Shown in pieces: positions 45,317-57,251 of a stretch of 64,000 nucleotides of DNA (position 1 is the first letter of the stretch; each line of letters starts with the position of its first letter). Source of the DNA: Chytriomyces cf. hyalinus JEL632 (taxonomy: Eukaryota > Chytridiomycota > Chytridiomycetes > Chytridiales > Chytriomycetaceae); the NCBI GenBank assembly GCA_025435555.1, contig JAIWWG010000116.1, positions 23,277 to 87,276 of the forward strand, in the 5' to 3' direction. The notes under the pieces were generated by a model, which worked only from the letters and a program-made list of their open reading frames with translations, had not been told where the DNA came from and did not search any database. Made by a program: the position numbers and the translations under genes.

Positions 45317-46650
45317 TTAAACATCAGCTTCTGGAACAACTGACGACAGTGTGTCATGTTGCAAAGATTTATTGATTGTGCGAGTTATTCCATCTGACGC
45401 TTGACCACAAATTTGTGTCCGGCACGCTTTAACCGCGCTTGTGCTTCCTGTGAAGTCATTCGGCAATGAAAGAAACAACGAAACATAGTGATAGAAATAT
45501 ACCCGTGTTAACCTAATGGTTTTCAAGTTCCCCGGTCGCACACACGGAAATGATGGACCAAGGATTATACAGGGACAAACCATCCACTGTCTGACATCCG
45601 CCATACAGCGACTTCACCTTTGTCTGATCCAAGCGAGGTTGATGTTGCTGCAGCGACAGCTCCACTTCCTTCTCGGTGAATCCGAACTTGTCCGAAAATT
45701 CGTGGTCGGCCAATGTGTGAACGCCGATATTGTTGAGCCCAGATAGAAAGTCTGGCTTGGACAAAATCACTCCAACCAACACTGCCTTAAAAAGGTTATC
45801 ATTGTTTCCCTAATTTTTATGCCAAATGAGGTTAAATAGCACATACACAGAGTTTAGTCTCTTAACACCTTCAGCAGCGCACTGAACAACCCTCCAAAGA
45901 AGCCCCTCGCAGATCGGAAGAATTCTCCAGGAGGGACATGGTCTGCAGAGAGGTCCGATTCTAACAGGGCAGATTGGGCACACGCCAACGGGTAGTCGTA
46001 CTCATCCACCAAAACGACACACGGTTCGCCGTGGTGTCGAGTGAGGAACTGGGTCAACCACTTCAGACTGAATTGAAGGTTGGCTACGTTAACATAATCA
46101 TCGTTCGACTTGATACGGCGGAACAGGGCGTTTTCATCGTCATCAAGGGCATCACTCTCAAGAAGGTAGCCGAAGCTTGAGTATGTATCAGCAAGTAGAG
46201 CGCGAATGCAAGTAAGCATATCGTTACCTCAACCTCCTGATAGTTGCCATGCAAGCATGAGACAGCAATCTAACACAACGCCAAAGCAAACATACCGCCA
46301 GGTCAATCCCAAATGGTCCCTTGGCATCAAACAACGCAGGATCCATCTGTTTTACCAGCAGGTTTTCGAAGAGGCTTAGATTTGCTTCAAGGTGCACCAC
46401 GCCTTTACGGTCCACAGCGATTTCAAAGAATACCTTGAGCATGGACAGACGCATTGAATTTCCAAATCGGGGAGGACAAGATGAGGATGACTTTTGGTGC
46501 AGCGTCAATGACTTCAAGAATGAGCAGGGACTTGTCCACGAATGTGCGTCCATCCTTCAATGCGACCCTGAATGAGGAGTATCCGATTGGTACCTGCTTT
46601 CCAAAGCGCACACTTGCCAGTGGCATGATTGTTGGATCGATTTCCATCAT
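45317..46650 (-). pseudogene. AAA-ATPase-like gene, copy A (decayed)
   Basis: Starts MMEIDPTIMPLASVRFGKQV. Contains the N-terminal block of PF09820-type AAA-ATPase-like proteins (VDKSLLILEVI, PRFGNSMRLSMLKVFFE), a Walker-B-like VVLVDEYDYPL, and FLSGLNNIGVHTLADHEFSD. Compared with copy B it lacks the CPVILLDLK segment, has TGA where B has the Trp codon of STWDE, has TAG (45513-45515) where B has the Trp of GELENHW, needs a +1 shift near 46472, and has no C-terminal nuclease domain. Several independent lesions make a pseudogene likely. The family in other organisms couples this ATPase-like region to a PD-(D/E)XK nuclease; its role is unknown. Confidence 0.7.
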
Positions 46651-47088
46651 GTTTCTCAAAAAATACAGAAAATAACGACACATTGAAACGCAAGCGCTGG
46701 ATTTAAATCCGTTGCGCGAGCAATGCAATAAACATCCGTTTTTTGTCATAGAACCTTCCGGAATGGTGCCCTATTAGTTGGTGATTATTCAGTTTGATGT
46801 ACTCAAGCGCAATCAAGCAACTGGTGGATTGTGGGAGACTCTTTTCGACCTGCGTAGTGTTGCCTCTAATGACCCCCTGGCGACGACAGTTTGATACGGC
46901 TGAGGCAGAACGAGGCAAAGCCCGTTTCATTGGTTGACGTTTTAAGTCAAGGTAATGGTTTCCCGAATTTACATAAACATGAAAAAATTCAACGCGAAAA
47001 AGAATAACCTCTTCTTTTTCGATAACGACAATCATTGCATGATTCTTTGGTGCAACAGCCATGACAAGAGAAGGGCATTTATTGATTT

Positions 47089-49026
47089 TCACGCACTTGT
47101 CGCTACGACGTTCCAAACCCCATCGATCTTCTTCACGCGCTTTCCAACCACAAAGCACGACTCTCCATTGAGTCCAATACCAATCTCGCAAATATTCTTA
47201 CACTCTCCGAATCTCGCACGATACTTCTTTTCGCGGATTTGCTTCATTCCCCGCCTCGCCGCGGCACGCGCTTCTTCTGCTTCACCAGCAACGTTGAATT
47301 CAATGATGATTGCAAGCGAAGCTATTGGAAGATGTTGCTGTGGGTGAATTACCAGACCAAACTGGCCACTTCCGGCTTCTGCGTTTGACTCAATATCGTA
47401 CCTGAAATCGCTCGCTGAAACAAGGAGACCAAGGACAAACACGCGATAAAATGCTTCCAAAGGGTTTCCAGCATTCGAACCGTCATTGAATTACGAAAAA
47501 CTGTTGGCAATAATGCCATGCAGTGCGTCGGCAAAGTTTGGGATATCTCCATCAAGAAGAAATCTGATGATTGACGGAAACGGTTGAATGTTTTTCGGCA
47601 AGACCCAACTCAACCATTCAGATGCGATCTCCATGTTCGGAATTTAGTAGTTCCCATGACTTCGTTGGCCAAGTACCCAGAAAAATGCAGTAGCGCACAA
47701 ACGTCAACATCTTCAAGATCTGACGACAGTGAGTCATATCGCAAGGAGTTATTGATTGTGAGAGGTATTCCAGCACTTGGCCGATTCTGTCTCCAAAATG
47801 AGCAGATACAAGATCTTTGAATTCTTGACCTTGGAATGAAAACAGCGTTTTAATCGTGGTCTTCCTGCAAGGTTGTTCAGCGAAGAATTCAGCAATGGAA
47901 ACATGATAAAACAGACATACCCGTCTCAAACCAATGGTTTTCAAGTTCCCCAGTCGCACACAAGGAAATGATGGACCAAGGATTAAACAGGGCCATACCA
48001 TTCACAGTTTCGTATCCGTTGTATAACGACTTCACCATTGCCAGATCCAAACGAGGTTGGTGTTTTCGCAGCAGTAGCTCCACTTCTTTCTCCGAGAATC
48101 CAAATTTGTCCGAGAATGTGGGGTCTGCCAATGTAAAAACCCTCACATTGTTGAGCCCAGAAAGAAAGTCCGACCCGGCTACACGAAGAATTCCAACCAG
48201 CACTGCCATGTGAAGATTGTCGTCATTTCCCTGGTTTGTTGGCCGCACAGAATATAAATTACTCAAGTACTTTCAACAGTGCTGCAAACATTTTTCCTAA
48301 GAAGTCCCTTGCATCGAGAAAGAATTCCCCAGGAGGGGAAAAGTTGGGAGGTAGAGCAGATTCCAGCGGGGCAGAGTGAGCACGCGTCAACGGGGTATCG
48401 TATTCATCCACAAGAACGATGCACGGTTGGCCACGATGCTGAGTGAGGAGTTCAGTCAACTTTCGGAGACTCTCTGCAAGGGTGGATGGGTCAACTGATA
48501 TATCCCTTGATCTGATACGGCGGAAAAGAGCGTTCATCAAGGTTCTGACTCCCAAGAAATCATACGTTCGTGCAACGAGATGGTGAATGTCACCAATCAT
48601 CTCGTCCCATGTACTTCCGCAGATACTCTAGTTGCACAACAAAACACCAATGAGTCACCGGAAGATGATGACCCAACTCCAAAACGAACGTACCTTCAGA
48701 TCAAGCAAGATGACAGGACACCTTCCGAATGGCCCATCATCCGCAAATAGATCTGGCCGATTCTTCTCAATCAACAAGCCGCGGAAGCAGCGTCGCTTTG
48801 CTGCACAATTCACCAGTCCAAAGAATGCATTGAGCATGGTCAGGTTCATTGACTTTCCAAATCGGCGTGGACGAAGAATGACGTTGACTCTTGCAGTGGT
48901 TTAGATGATTGCGGCAATGAACATGGACTTGTCCACATACGAGCGGTCCCCTTTCAGTACGGCTGTAAACGAGGAGTCTCCGTCTGGCGGCAGCATCCCG
49001 AAGCGTACATTTGTCTGTGGTGGCAT
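47089..49026 (-). pseudogene. AAA-ATPase-like/PD-(D/E)XK nuclease gene, copy B (two in-frame TAA)
   Basis: Starts MPPQTNVRFGMLPPDGDSSF at 49026. Domain order: VDKSMFIAAII, LRPRRFGKSMNLTML, CPVILLDLK, CIVLVDEYDTPLTRAHSAPL (Walker-B-like), DFLSGLNNVRVFTLADPTFS, then a PF08011-type PD-(D/E)XK module (ASLAIIIEFNVAGEAEEA, MKQIREKKYRARF, EIGIGLNGES). In-frame TAA codons occur just before the RPRRFG block (48900-48902) and within the nuclease domain at a site normally Tyr (near 47500); reading frame and similarity continue after both. Introns are plausible GT-AG. Such genes are multi-copy in several chytrids and oomycetes; function is unsettled. Confidence 0.7.
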
Positions 49027-49343
49027 GTTTTGGGGAATGATTTCCAGAAATGTTTTGTTTCACGAAAAAAAAAAAAAAAGGATGCCTTCTCCAAGGACGC
49101 TCGTGTATCGCTTCACAAGAAGAATAGCAAAAGTGAGCTCAGCATAATGTATGTGGTGTATGGCCAACACTCAACCGCATTGTGGAACCCCTGTTTGTGC
49201 GTGGGTAAATGTAACCAAAGGATAGATCGCGTGTGCTGCCCGCACTGGGCGGTCATGCACACTAAAAAGTAACAAAAAACATACTCGATGCTGCACGCAG
49301 ACGTTACTAAGGGTAAAATGGACGCAAGAATAAGAAAAGAAGC
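49027..49343. other. Intergenic region
   Basis: A-rich (15 consecutive A at about 49065-49079); no gene recognised. Ends at the 3' side of the tRNA gene. Confidence 0.5.
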
Positions 49344-49424
49344 GTCACCAGCAGGGTTTGAACCTGCGCATCCAGAGGATATCAGATTTCAAGTCTGACG
49401 CGTTAACCACTCCGCCATAGTGAC
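49344..49424 (-). tRNA. tRNA-Ser(UGA)
   Basis: Minus strand: 5' GTCACTA pairs with 3' TGGTGAC as a 7-bp acceptor stem. The D-arm (GGCGGAGTGGTTAACGC), an anticodon loop CTTGAAA giving anticodon TGA, a class-II variable arm and a T-arm (GCAGGTTCAAACCCTGC) are present. About 81 nt, intronless; the long variable arm and anticodon assign serine. CCA is not encoded, as expected for eukaryotes. Confidence 0.95.
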
Positions 49425-49527
49425 TTGCAAACCTCAAAAAATTGCTGCTTGATATTCCCAACAACATCTGAACATCTCAATCAAACACGTTTTGTGACCG
49501 CAGATCGTGAAATTATTGGCATCAAAA

Positions 49528-51490
49528 ATGCAAGCCATCTCCACTACCATCAATTCAAACACCCACCTTGACGCTGACATCCTGGACGCCGTTGTGGTCG
49601 GCAGCGGCTACGGCTCGTCCACTGCTGCCGTGCGCTTCCTGCAGAGCCACGGCCCGAAGCGAGTCGCTGTGCTCGAGCGAGGACGCGAGTGGCTCCCGGG
49701 GTCATTTCCCCAGACAACTGCCGAAGCAGTAGAAGAGATTGGAGTTCGGTTACGTTCGAGAGAATGGCTCAATAGGGACGGACTGTTTGACGTGCGCATC
49801 TTTGAGGATCTAGTGACAGTGAATGGTGATCTGATCTGTTGCTTGGCCCCCATCCATCGAGGATACTTAACATCTCTCGTGTCCAGGTTGCGGACTTGGC
49901 GGAGGTTCTCTCATCAACGCCTCGGTCATGATCGAGCCCAACCAACTTGTGTTCAAGTCCCATCGCTGGCCGCGCGCACTCAAAAATGAGTTTGAGCTCG
50001 ACCAAGACGGCCACCGTGCATTCGACAAGTTCTACGATCGAGCACGCAGCGCCTTGAAAGTGTCCACGTACCCTGACACTTACAGACCGCTGCCCAAGCT
50101 GGAACGCCTCCGCGAAACAACGATTGCGGGCGTCACGGACAATTGGATTCAGTTTGAAAAGACACCTCTCGCAGTCACTTTCGAGGATACGCTAAACGAC
50201 GCCGGGTTTGTGAAGCCTGCGTGCAACCTGTGCGGCAACTGTGTGACTGGATGCAACACTGGCGCAAAAGGCGCGCTCAACACAACCCTGCTGGCAACGG
50301 CGTGGAAACTGGGTGCCAGAATATACACAGAAGTGACGGTCCTACGCATCGACCCGGATCCTGCTCTTGAGGACGTTTGGGTTGTGGCATACACATCCAC
50401 AGAAGACAGGCACGAAACAGAACGCTTCATCAAAACACGCCGAGTTTTCCTGGGCGCCGGAGCCATGGGATCTACCGAAATTCTGCTGAGATCCACAGCT
50501 TTATCGCTGTCGAAAATGCTTGGAAAAGGCTATTCTGGCAACGGGGATTCTATCGGAGCCGCAGTGGGAGTTGCGAAACCGATTGCAACATTCGGAAACC
50601 CGTCTTACAAAAACCAAGATCAAACTCCGGATCGCTCTCCTGGACCTTGCATTACGAGTGTTGCCAAAATCAACGAAGCACGGAATCCAGCCGCGTTATT
50701 CACAATGACAAAGTCTCCTTCAAAGTACGTCATGCACAAACTCATGGACACTGCTAGCACTGCCCAAACTGCAATCGACGGCCTTGTTTCCAAAGCGCTC
50801 GAAACGCTTCATTTAAAGCCTGCGGATCCCACCACCACTCTGTTTAGCACACCAGAAAGTCGGCAAATCGCAGACATGGAGGATCTGCTCTCCAAGCAAC
50901 TCGTCATTGAAGACTGCTCAGTGCCTTTCGCAACAAAGGCGCTGTTCAACTCTGTCCTGCAACTCACAAATCTTCTCGAAACGGATCCAAAGGAAGCTAT
51001 GGATGCAATGCGGCAATGGGTTCTCGACAATGAAGTTGACAATGATCGAAATGATGTGGACCATTTCCAAACATTCCTCGTCATGTCGCATGATGATTCG
51101 CGTAAATCTGGGACAATGACGTTGGATGAAACGACTGGACTTTTGGATATGTCGTGGCCTGGATGGCGGTCGCAGAAAAATTACCCCCTTGGAAATGAAA
51201 AGATGAAGGAGGTGGGTGATCATGCGGGACAGGACTATTTTATCCCGAATCCAGTGATTGCGCAAATGAATCGCACTGTCAGTGTGCATTCGTTGGGCGG
51301 GTGCTGCATGGGTGACTCCGTGGAGACGGGGGTTGTCAATGACAAAGGTGCTCTATATAACAGCGCAACAGGAGGTGTATACAAAGGGTTGTATGTCGTA
51401 TGCGGCGCTATTGTGCCAAGAAGTCTCGGCATCAACCCGGCCCTCACGATCACAGCTCTTGCAGAGCGCGTTATGGAACACGTGGAATAA
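49528..51490 (+). CDS. GMC-family/cholesterol-oxidase-like FAD oxidoreductase with Cys cluster
   Basis: Exons 49528-49825 and 49887-51490 with a 61-nt intron; about 633 residues. Rossmann FAD motif DAVVVGSGYGSSTAAVRFL, GCGLGGGSLINASVMIEP at the splice junction, FLGAGAMGSTEILLRS, and C-terminal VHSLGGCCMGDSVETGV plus PRSLGINPALTITALAERV define a GMC-type oxidoreductase. The insert CNLCGNCVTGCNTGAKGALN is typical of cholesterol-oxidase-like members and resembles a ferredoxin Cys motif. It probably oxidises an alcohol or sterol using FAD; substrate unassigned. No signal peptide is evident. The last 150 bp recur in degraded form at about 57060-57200. Confidence 0.87.
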
Positions 51491-51574
51491 CCTTCGAAAT
51501 TTCCATGTGACTAAGAAATTAGATGACTGAATGAATAACTCAATTGTGTGCCATTTATTGATGACACTGTGAGA

Positions 51575-54500
51575 TCAAAGCCCACATTTGGCACCACTTG
51601 AAAGAGTAGCAGCCTCCAAAAGAGCCTCAACATCACCAGTCTCAATGCACATGCTCCTAAAGATTCCGTCGCTTTGAATCAACTCGCTCGGAGTTCCGAA
51701 CTGCGCAACGCGTCCTTGATCCAACACCAAAATTTTGTCGTAATCGATCACTGTTCGCAACCGATGCGCGATGGATAGGACAGTTGTATTCGCAAACGAT
51801 GGACCCCGGACAATACGCTGAATGTTTGCGTCCGTTTCATTGTCGACAGACGCAGTGGCTAAAATAATGAGCAGTTACAAAAAGTGATTCTGGCTTCTGC
51901 AAAACAAGGCACCTTCGTCAAAAACAGTTACGGTGGAAGATTTAAGCATTGCTCGCGCAAGACAAAGCAACTGCCGTTGCCCTTGCGAAAAGTTGCCGCC
52001 ACCTTCAGAAACAGCCGTGTCCAATCCTTTTTCACGAGAATTATCTCCAATGGCAATTGAACCCAAGGTTTCGACGCTCGATCTGGGAGACAACCCTTTG
52101 ATTGCATACTTTCGAAAAACTTGACATCTTTCAAGCAAGACCAGACTGCCGCATCATCGTACAAATTGAAAGGATCTAGATTTGATCGAATGGTTCCGGC
52201 AAACAGGACTGGATCTTGGGGAATCATGGTCATTCTCGATCGCAGGTCAAACAAACCAAGTGTGGCAATGTCGATTCCATCGATGCAAATTGTTCCCTGT
52301 GTGGCTTCCACGATTCGGAAAAGCGACAGAGAGAGTGAAGATTTGCCTGCACCTGTCCTTCCGACAATGCCCACCTTTTCACCTCCTTTCACCGAAAAGG
52401 AGATGTTATTCAATACCGGAGGAAGGTCTGGTGCGTATCGCATCTCAAGGTTTGACACTTGGATTGAGCCTTTGCTCGGCCACTGAATTAAAGTATGGTT
52501 CAGTGAGATGGTTTAGTTTCTAATTGTTGGATCGTTACATTGGGCGGTGCTCGATTTTCTTCGATAATGAAAAGCTCTCTCTTGGTCAATTTCTGAGTAT
52601 TCATTGACGCGTTCAACTGCATTCATCCTCTGAATTCAGAGGTTAGCAAAAAATAACCAAACACATCACATAAAGCATCTCTCACCATCTCAATCCCAGA
52701 GTACTTTCTCACAATAACCGTAAGATAATCGCTGAACGAAATTGTCCAAGACAAGCTCAAACCAGCAAGACCCGCGCCAATCACATCTTTCATCGCCATA
52801 GTGCCCAATGCACCGGCGAGGACAACCATACCTCCAATCAACGCAATTCGAGAGGAAAACCATCGATTTGTGGCGTACATGTAGATAAATGCACGATGAT
52901 TTGTGTCCACTCGTTTCATGCTCTCTTTCTTGAAGCGGGGATCTGCACCATACGCTCGGATGGTCGATGCGCCACTGAGAACAGATGGATGGGAAAATAA
53001 GAAACAGTTCTTTCTCTTTCCAACAGCCACATGTGTAACTTACGCAAGAGTTTCGCTGAACATTGAATAAATGGGACTGGCAGTGATAGAGTCAAGACGC
53101 TTAATTTCTCGTTGACACGCCAAAAACCGACTTGCTACCGAGATGTAAACAAAAATGATCGGTACCAGAGAAAACACAAAGATAGGTGTGATTGTGAATA
53201 CAACAATCAAGACAGTGAGCGCCTAGTTTTTTGAAAAATAAAAAAAATGAGACAATTGACGGTGTGGTGACTCTTTGGCCCTCACATCCATCACGGCTCC
53301 AGTCAAACTCTTGATGACTTTCATAATGTTGTTGTCAATTTCGGAAATGTCTTTCGTGGTTCGATTCAGGATTCGGCCGATGGGTGTCGTGTCAAAAAAG
53401 CGCATAGGGGCATGAACAACTCGGTGAATCAGGCGACCATGAAACCGCTTGGAAGCAATATAGGAGCCTAAGCTACTAACGAAGAAAGCTGGAGAGACGT
53501 AAATCATCAGCGGCACATGCACACACTAATTTTACAAATCAATCACCTGCCAGAACAATCGCAAGCCACCCTATTCCGATCAGTCCATATACTTTCACGT
53601 AATAATCGACATCGACTGGCGTTGGTTTCGTTGAATTTCCATTCGCCCAGGCGGATGGGGTAATTAGCGCTGCAATTCCTGCATCCCTTTTCGATAGCTG
53701 TTGCAACAGCACAAAGGAGTCCACATATCCAGTTAAAGATCCCACAACTGGTTTATACGCGTCTGCCCAAATCTTGATCCAATAATCGTTGTAAAACCGT
53801 ACCGCACGATCCAACACGTTCAAGCCAATAAATGACACAACAAACAGTAGACCACCAGCTTGCAGAAAGTACAACTTATAATACTGCACTTTCATGGACC
53901 CTATAGCTTTATGCTCTTCGCTGACAATCTTGCGCGCGTTTGCAATCGTTGCGCCGTTGCTATAATCATGGAGCAGATTATCCTCCTCCGTTTCTTCACA
54001 CGAATCTTCCACAGACGCAATACGCGGGGTTGAAGTGGGTGTATCATTTTGGTTCGATATTCCAATCTTTTCAGTGACAGACGGATCCAGTAAGAGCTCA
54101 AGAACAGGGCCTGCTGCAGCTACGGAACCTGACGCCATGACGACTAAGTACTGAGCCGTACTTTGTTCGCTGAGAACAAGCGAAGTAGCATGCGTGACGA
54201 GTAACACGGTTCGACCTTTCATGAGCGGTCCGCACACGGCGTGGGAGAATAAATGGCGAGCTGTGGGTGCATCAACTGCAGACAAAGGATCATCCAAAAG
54301 CACGAAAAGTGCGGAAGAGTACAGCGCGCGTGCAAGCGATATTCTTTGCTTTTGGCCGCCGCTGAGGTTGATTCCTAACAAAAAGAGACGGTGGATGTGA
54401 GAAAGGATGTCTGCTTCTCATTTGTTCGAACATCACCTTTTTCACCAATTTCAGTCAAGTCGCCGGACTCTAAGACCGCCAAATCTTTTACCAAAGCGCA

Positions 54501-56860
54501 AGCTTTCACAACTTTGTTGTATCGAGCGAGATCAAACGGCTCCCCAAACGTGATGTTTTCTCGAACACTCGCATTTTGAATCCAAGCCGTTTGAGCAACA
54601 TAAGACACGGCGCCATTCGCTCGATACAAGTCCCCTGAAATTCGTTTCATTTCGCCGAGGAGTGCCTGAAGCAGCGAGCTTTTTCCGGACCCGGTTGCGC
54701 CACATATCACTGACAAGCTTCCGACTGGAAACTTGACATTCATGTTTTGAAGAGTGAACGAAGACGTGCTATTCTCCTCCTTTAAGATATTTCCACTGTC
54801 ATCTATTGAAGAGTTGGAAGCATGCCAGTTGAAAGAGCTGCTGCGGAATCCGACTTGCTCCACGTCTGAACTCGAAGCATTGGCTCCTTGCTCGTACAAA
54901 TCCAGTTCTGGTTGATCCAAAAATGCCTCAATTCGAGTAAATGCGACTTGAAGTTTGAACACATTGGAGATCATGTCTGGTAAAGCCGCAAGAGGGTATC
55001 GCAGCTGCCCAAACAAGGCAATGCATGTGAAGGCCGTCTGCGCATCAAGGCGAACACCCGCAAAGCGTGTGAGAGACGCTAAGGTGACAAAGGACACTAG
55101 CAGAGGTGTTCCAAGAAATAGAACCGTGTTGATGGCATCAACAATGAATAGATTCACAAGGGTTCGAAGTTCCCGCTCTCGAGCTTCGTTGATTCGTTCG
55201 ATGAACATCTTTTCCCACGCAAAATACTGTGAAATCGAGAACAGCATCAGTTGGCAAGAACTTGAAGGGGTCAAGAACAAACCTTAATGATTCGAATTCC
55301 TTGCAAAACTTCATTCACGACTCCAGTTCTCGCGTCTTGGGCCGCAATCAGTTTTCCATACACTCGAATATTCCATTTGGAGTTCCAATATGTCACTGGT
55401 AGAGACGCAACCATGACAGCCACACCAACCAACGCACTCCAACCAGCCACCATCAACAACCCAAAGATACAAATACCAATCTGCACTGGCATCAAAACGA
55501 GGTCGTACAATTCCGGTACGCCCTCACGGATAGTGTCCGTGTCAGTGCTCATCAGCGTCACGATTTTTCCCAAACTTGCCCCACCACTCTCTGAACCAAC
55601 TTCCTCGCCCGCTTTTACCGCTGACTCTGCTGGAATTCTTCTCAGACTTTTTGAATATATTTCATTCACAAGCACAGCGCGCATTCGAATCGAAGACTTT
55701 CTTGAAATATGATACACATGGTTGCTGCTCAACTTGCCAAGGCATGAACACATTCCGAAAGCAAATGCGTATAAAAATCCAACCCAAAGTGGTGTGTCTC
55801 CTTGGTGATCGATGAAACCAGTGATTTTGTACAAGAGAAACGGGCCGCTTTGATAGAAGCAGTTTGACAACAGTCCAAACAAAATTTGCGAAATCATTGC
55901 CCACGATTCGGCAGCAAACATGGCTGTTGCGAGGTATTTGTATTTCCCACTAAAGTTCAACGAGAATTAGTTTCATCATGACCAAGGCGACGTGGTTGAA
56001 TACCGTATGCTTTCGAATCGTTTCACAACAACTTCAGAATGGTCCATATCATTCAGTTCTGGTAAGTCTCGCATTACAATTGGCGATCGATTGCCGCGTC
56101 GGATCAACGGATTCACCCAAGTGAAAAACACGATGGAAAACAAATGTCTGAACGTGACTGCCTTTGGCTCAGGAGCAGGAAGATTCGCTCCCGAGCGTAG
56201 GATCGCTTCCTCTTCGTGATAAAGAATATGATCGTTGATGCAGGAGATTTGGTAACAAGTCATTGAAAGAGACGCGATTTGGAGGAACAAGGATGACCGC
56301 AAGATCCACAAGTTCAATTGTGGATACGCTTTACTTTCATCAGAAGGATACAACACAGCTGAGACAACTTTCAACGCAGACGAGACAGAAGACGCTCCAA
56401 CAAAGAGCAGAAGCGCCAACAAATGAGAACGGATTCGAAAAGCGTCTTTGACAGCTGCGAACGAATTCCAAGACTGCGAAATAAGAATTGCCGAAATCAA
56501 CCAAGTAGCGCACGAGAATACGGCACTGATACTGAAGGAGGTTGCGAAAATGTCTAGGAGCAACGTCAAACAAACGGCTGCGATTCCAGCTTTCGATGCG
56601 AACGACAACGGGAGATTGAACGGAATGTCATCTCCATCGGTGGGAAGCAGCGGCGCATGCTCCTCTGATGCGGGGAGCAAGTATCAGGAGTCAGAGCCAA
56701 GTTCTTCTGGCCGCATTGGTCGGCCCCCTACCATTCATTTCATTACGACTGCTCAGCATACTGAGCCTGAGTAACGCAAGCACTTCAACAGCATGGAGAG
56801 CAACGTCGGTGAACTCCATTCTTCAAAAGTTTTTGTTCATGTCATATGTCAGCAGCTTTG
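51575..56860 (-). pseudogene. ABCC (MRP)-type transporter, copy 1 (damaged)
   Basis: Full-length relative of copy 2, with the same order of membrane domain 1, NBD1 (GATGSGKSS, LSGGQKQRIS, FVLLDDPLS), membrane domain 2 and NBD2 ([24 protein letters not shown]), and introns in the same places. Lesions: near 56.68-56.70 kb the N-terminal region after MEFTDVALHAVEVL needs a +1 change and has TGA where copy 2 has the Trp of DSWHLF (TGA occurs in both candidate frames), with no later ATG before the membrane domain. Near 52100 one A is missing from the run in SMQSKGLSP, a -1 shift within NBD2 that copy 2 lacks. The rest is well preserved, so the damage is recent, or part of it is sequence error. Family members export glutathione conjugates and organic anions. 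Confidence 0.65.
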
Positions 56861-57059
56861 CCACACCCCGACAACAGGGCGACAGCAGCGCACGCCAAAT
56901 AACCAACATTCATGCATATCCAAGAAAGAGACATTGGACCACACTAAATGGAGGCGTAACAGCCTGGACTGTTACTAACGCCTCGGATGATTTCCGGCAC
57001 CTGGCTTGGTCAAGAACCCATGCCGAAATGGAAGCGCAAGCATTGTGGATGAAAAAGGT

Positions 57060-57200
57060 GGGCACGAAAGGAGGTGTATAATACATAGGGTCGCAAGTGG
57101 GTCGTGACGCAATTATGCCATGAAATCTCGGCATCATCACGGCTCTTGGAATCACAGCGCGTTGTAAAACACGCGAAATAGTTTTGAAAAATAACAAAAG
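57060..57200 (+). pseudogene. Remnant of the GMC oxidoreductase 3' end
   Basis: About 140 bp align to the last part of the GMC gene at 51350-51500: GGAGGTGTATA, GTCGTatGCGGCGCtATT versus gtcgtgacgcaattatgcc, tCTCGGCATCA, GATCACAGC versus GAATCACAGC, and GCGCGTTgTaaAACACG. Stops and indels abolish coding. Its position just downstream of ABC copy 2, exactly as the intact GMC 3' end sits downstream of copy 1, shows that one block containing the GMC 3' end and the ABC gene was duplicated in tandem. Confidence 0.75.
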
Positions 57201-57251
57201 TAATCTGCCGACTCAATTAGAACATGTGCCATTTATTGAGAAACTGCGTGG

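Noticed and set aside
49826-49886. Apparent frame shift in the GMC oxidoreductase
   Set aside because: A 61-nt GT-AG intron joins the frames exactly at GCGLGGGSLIN.
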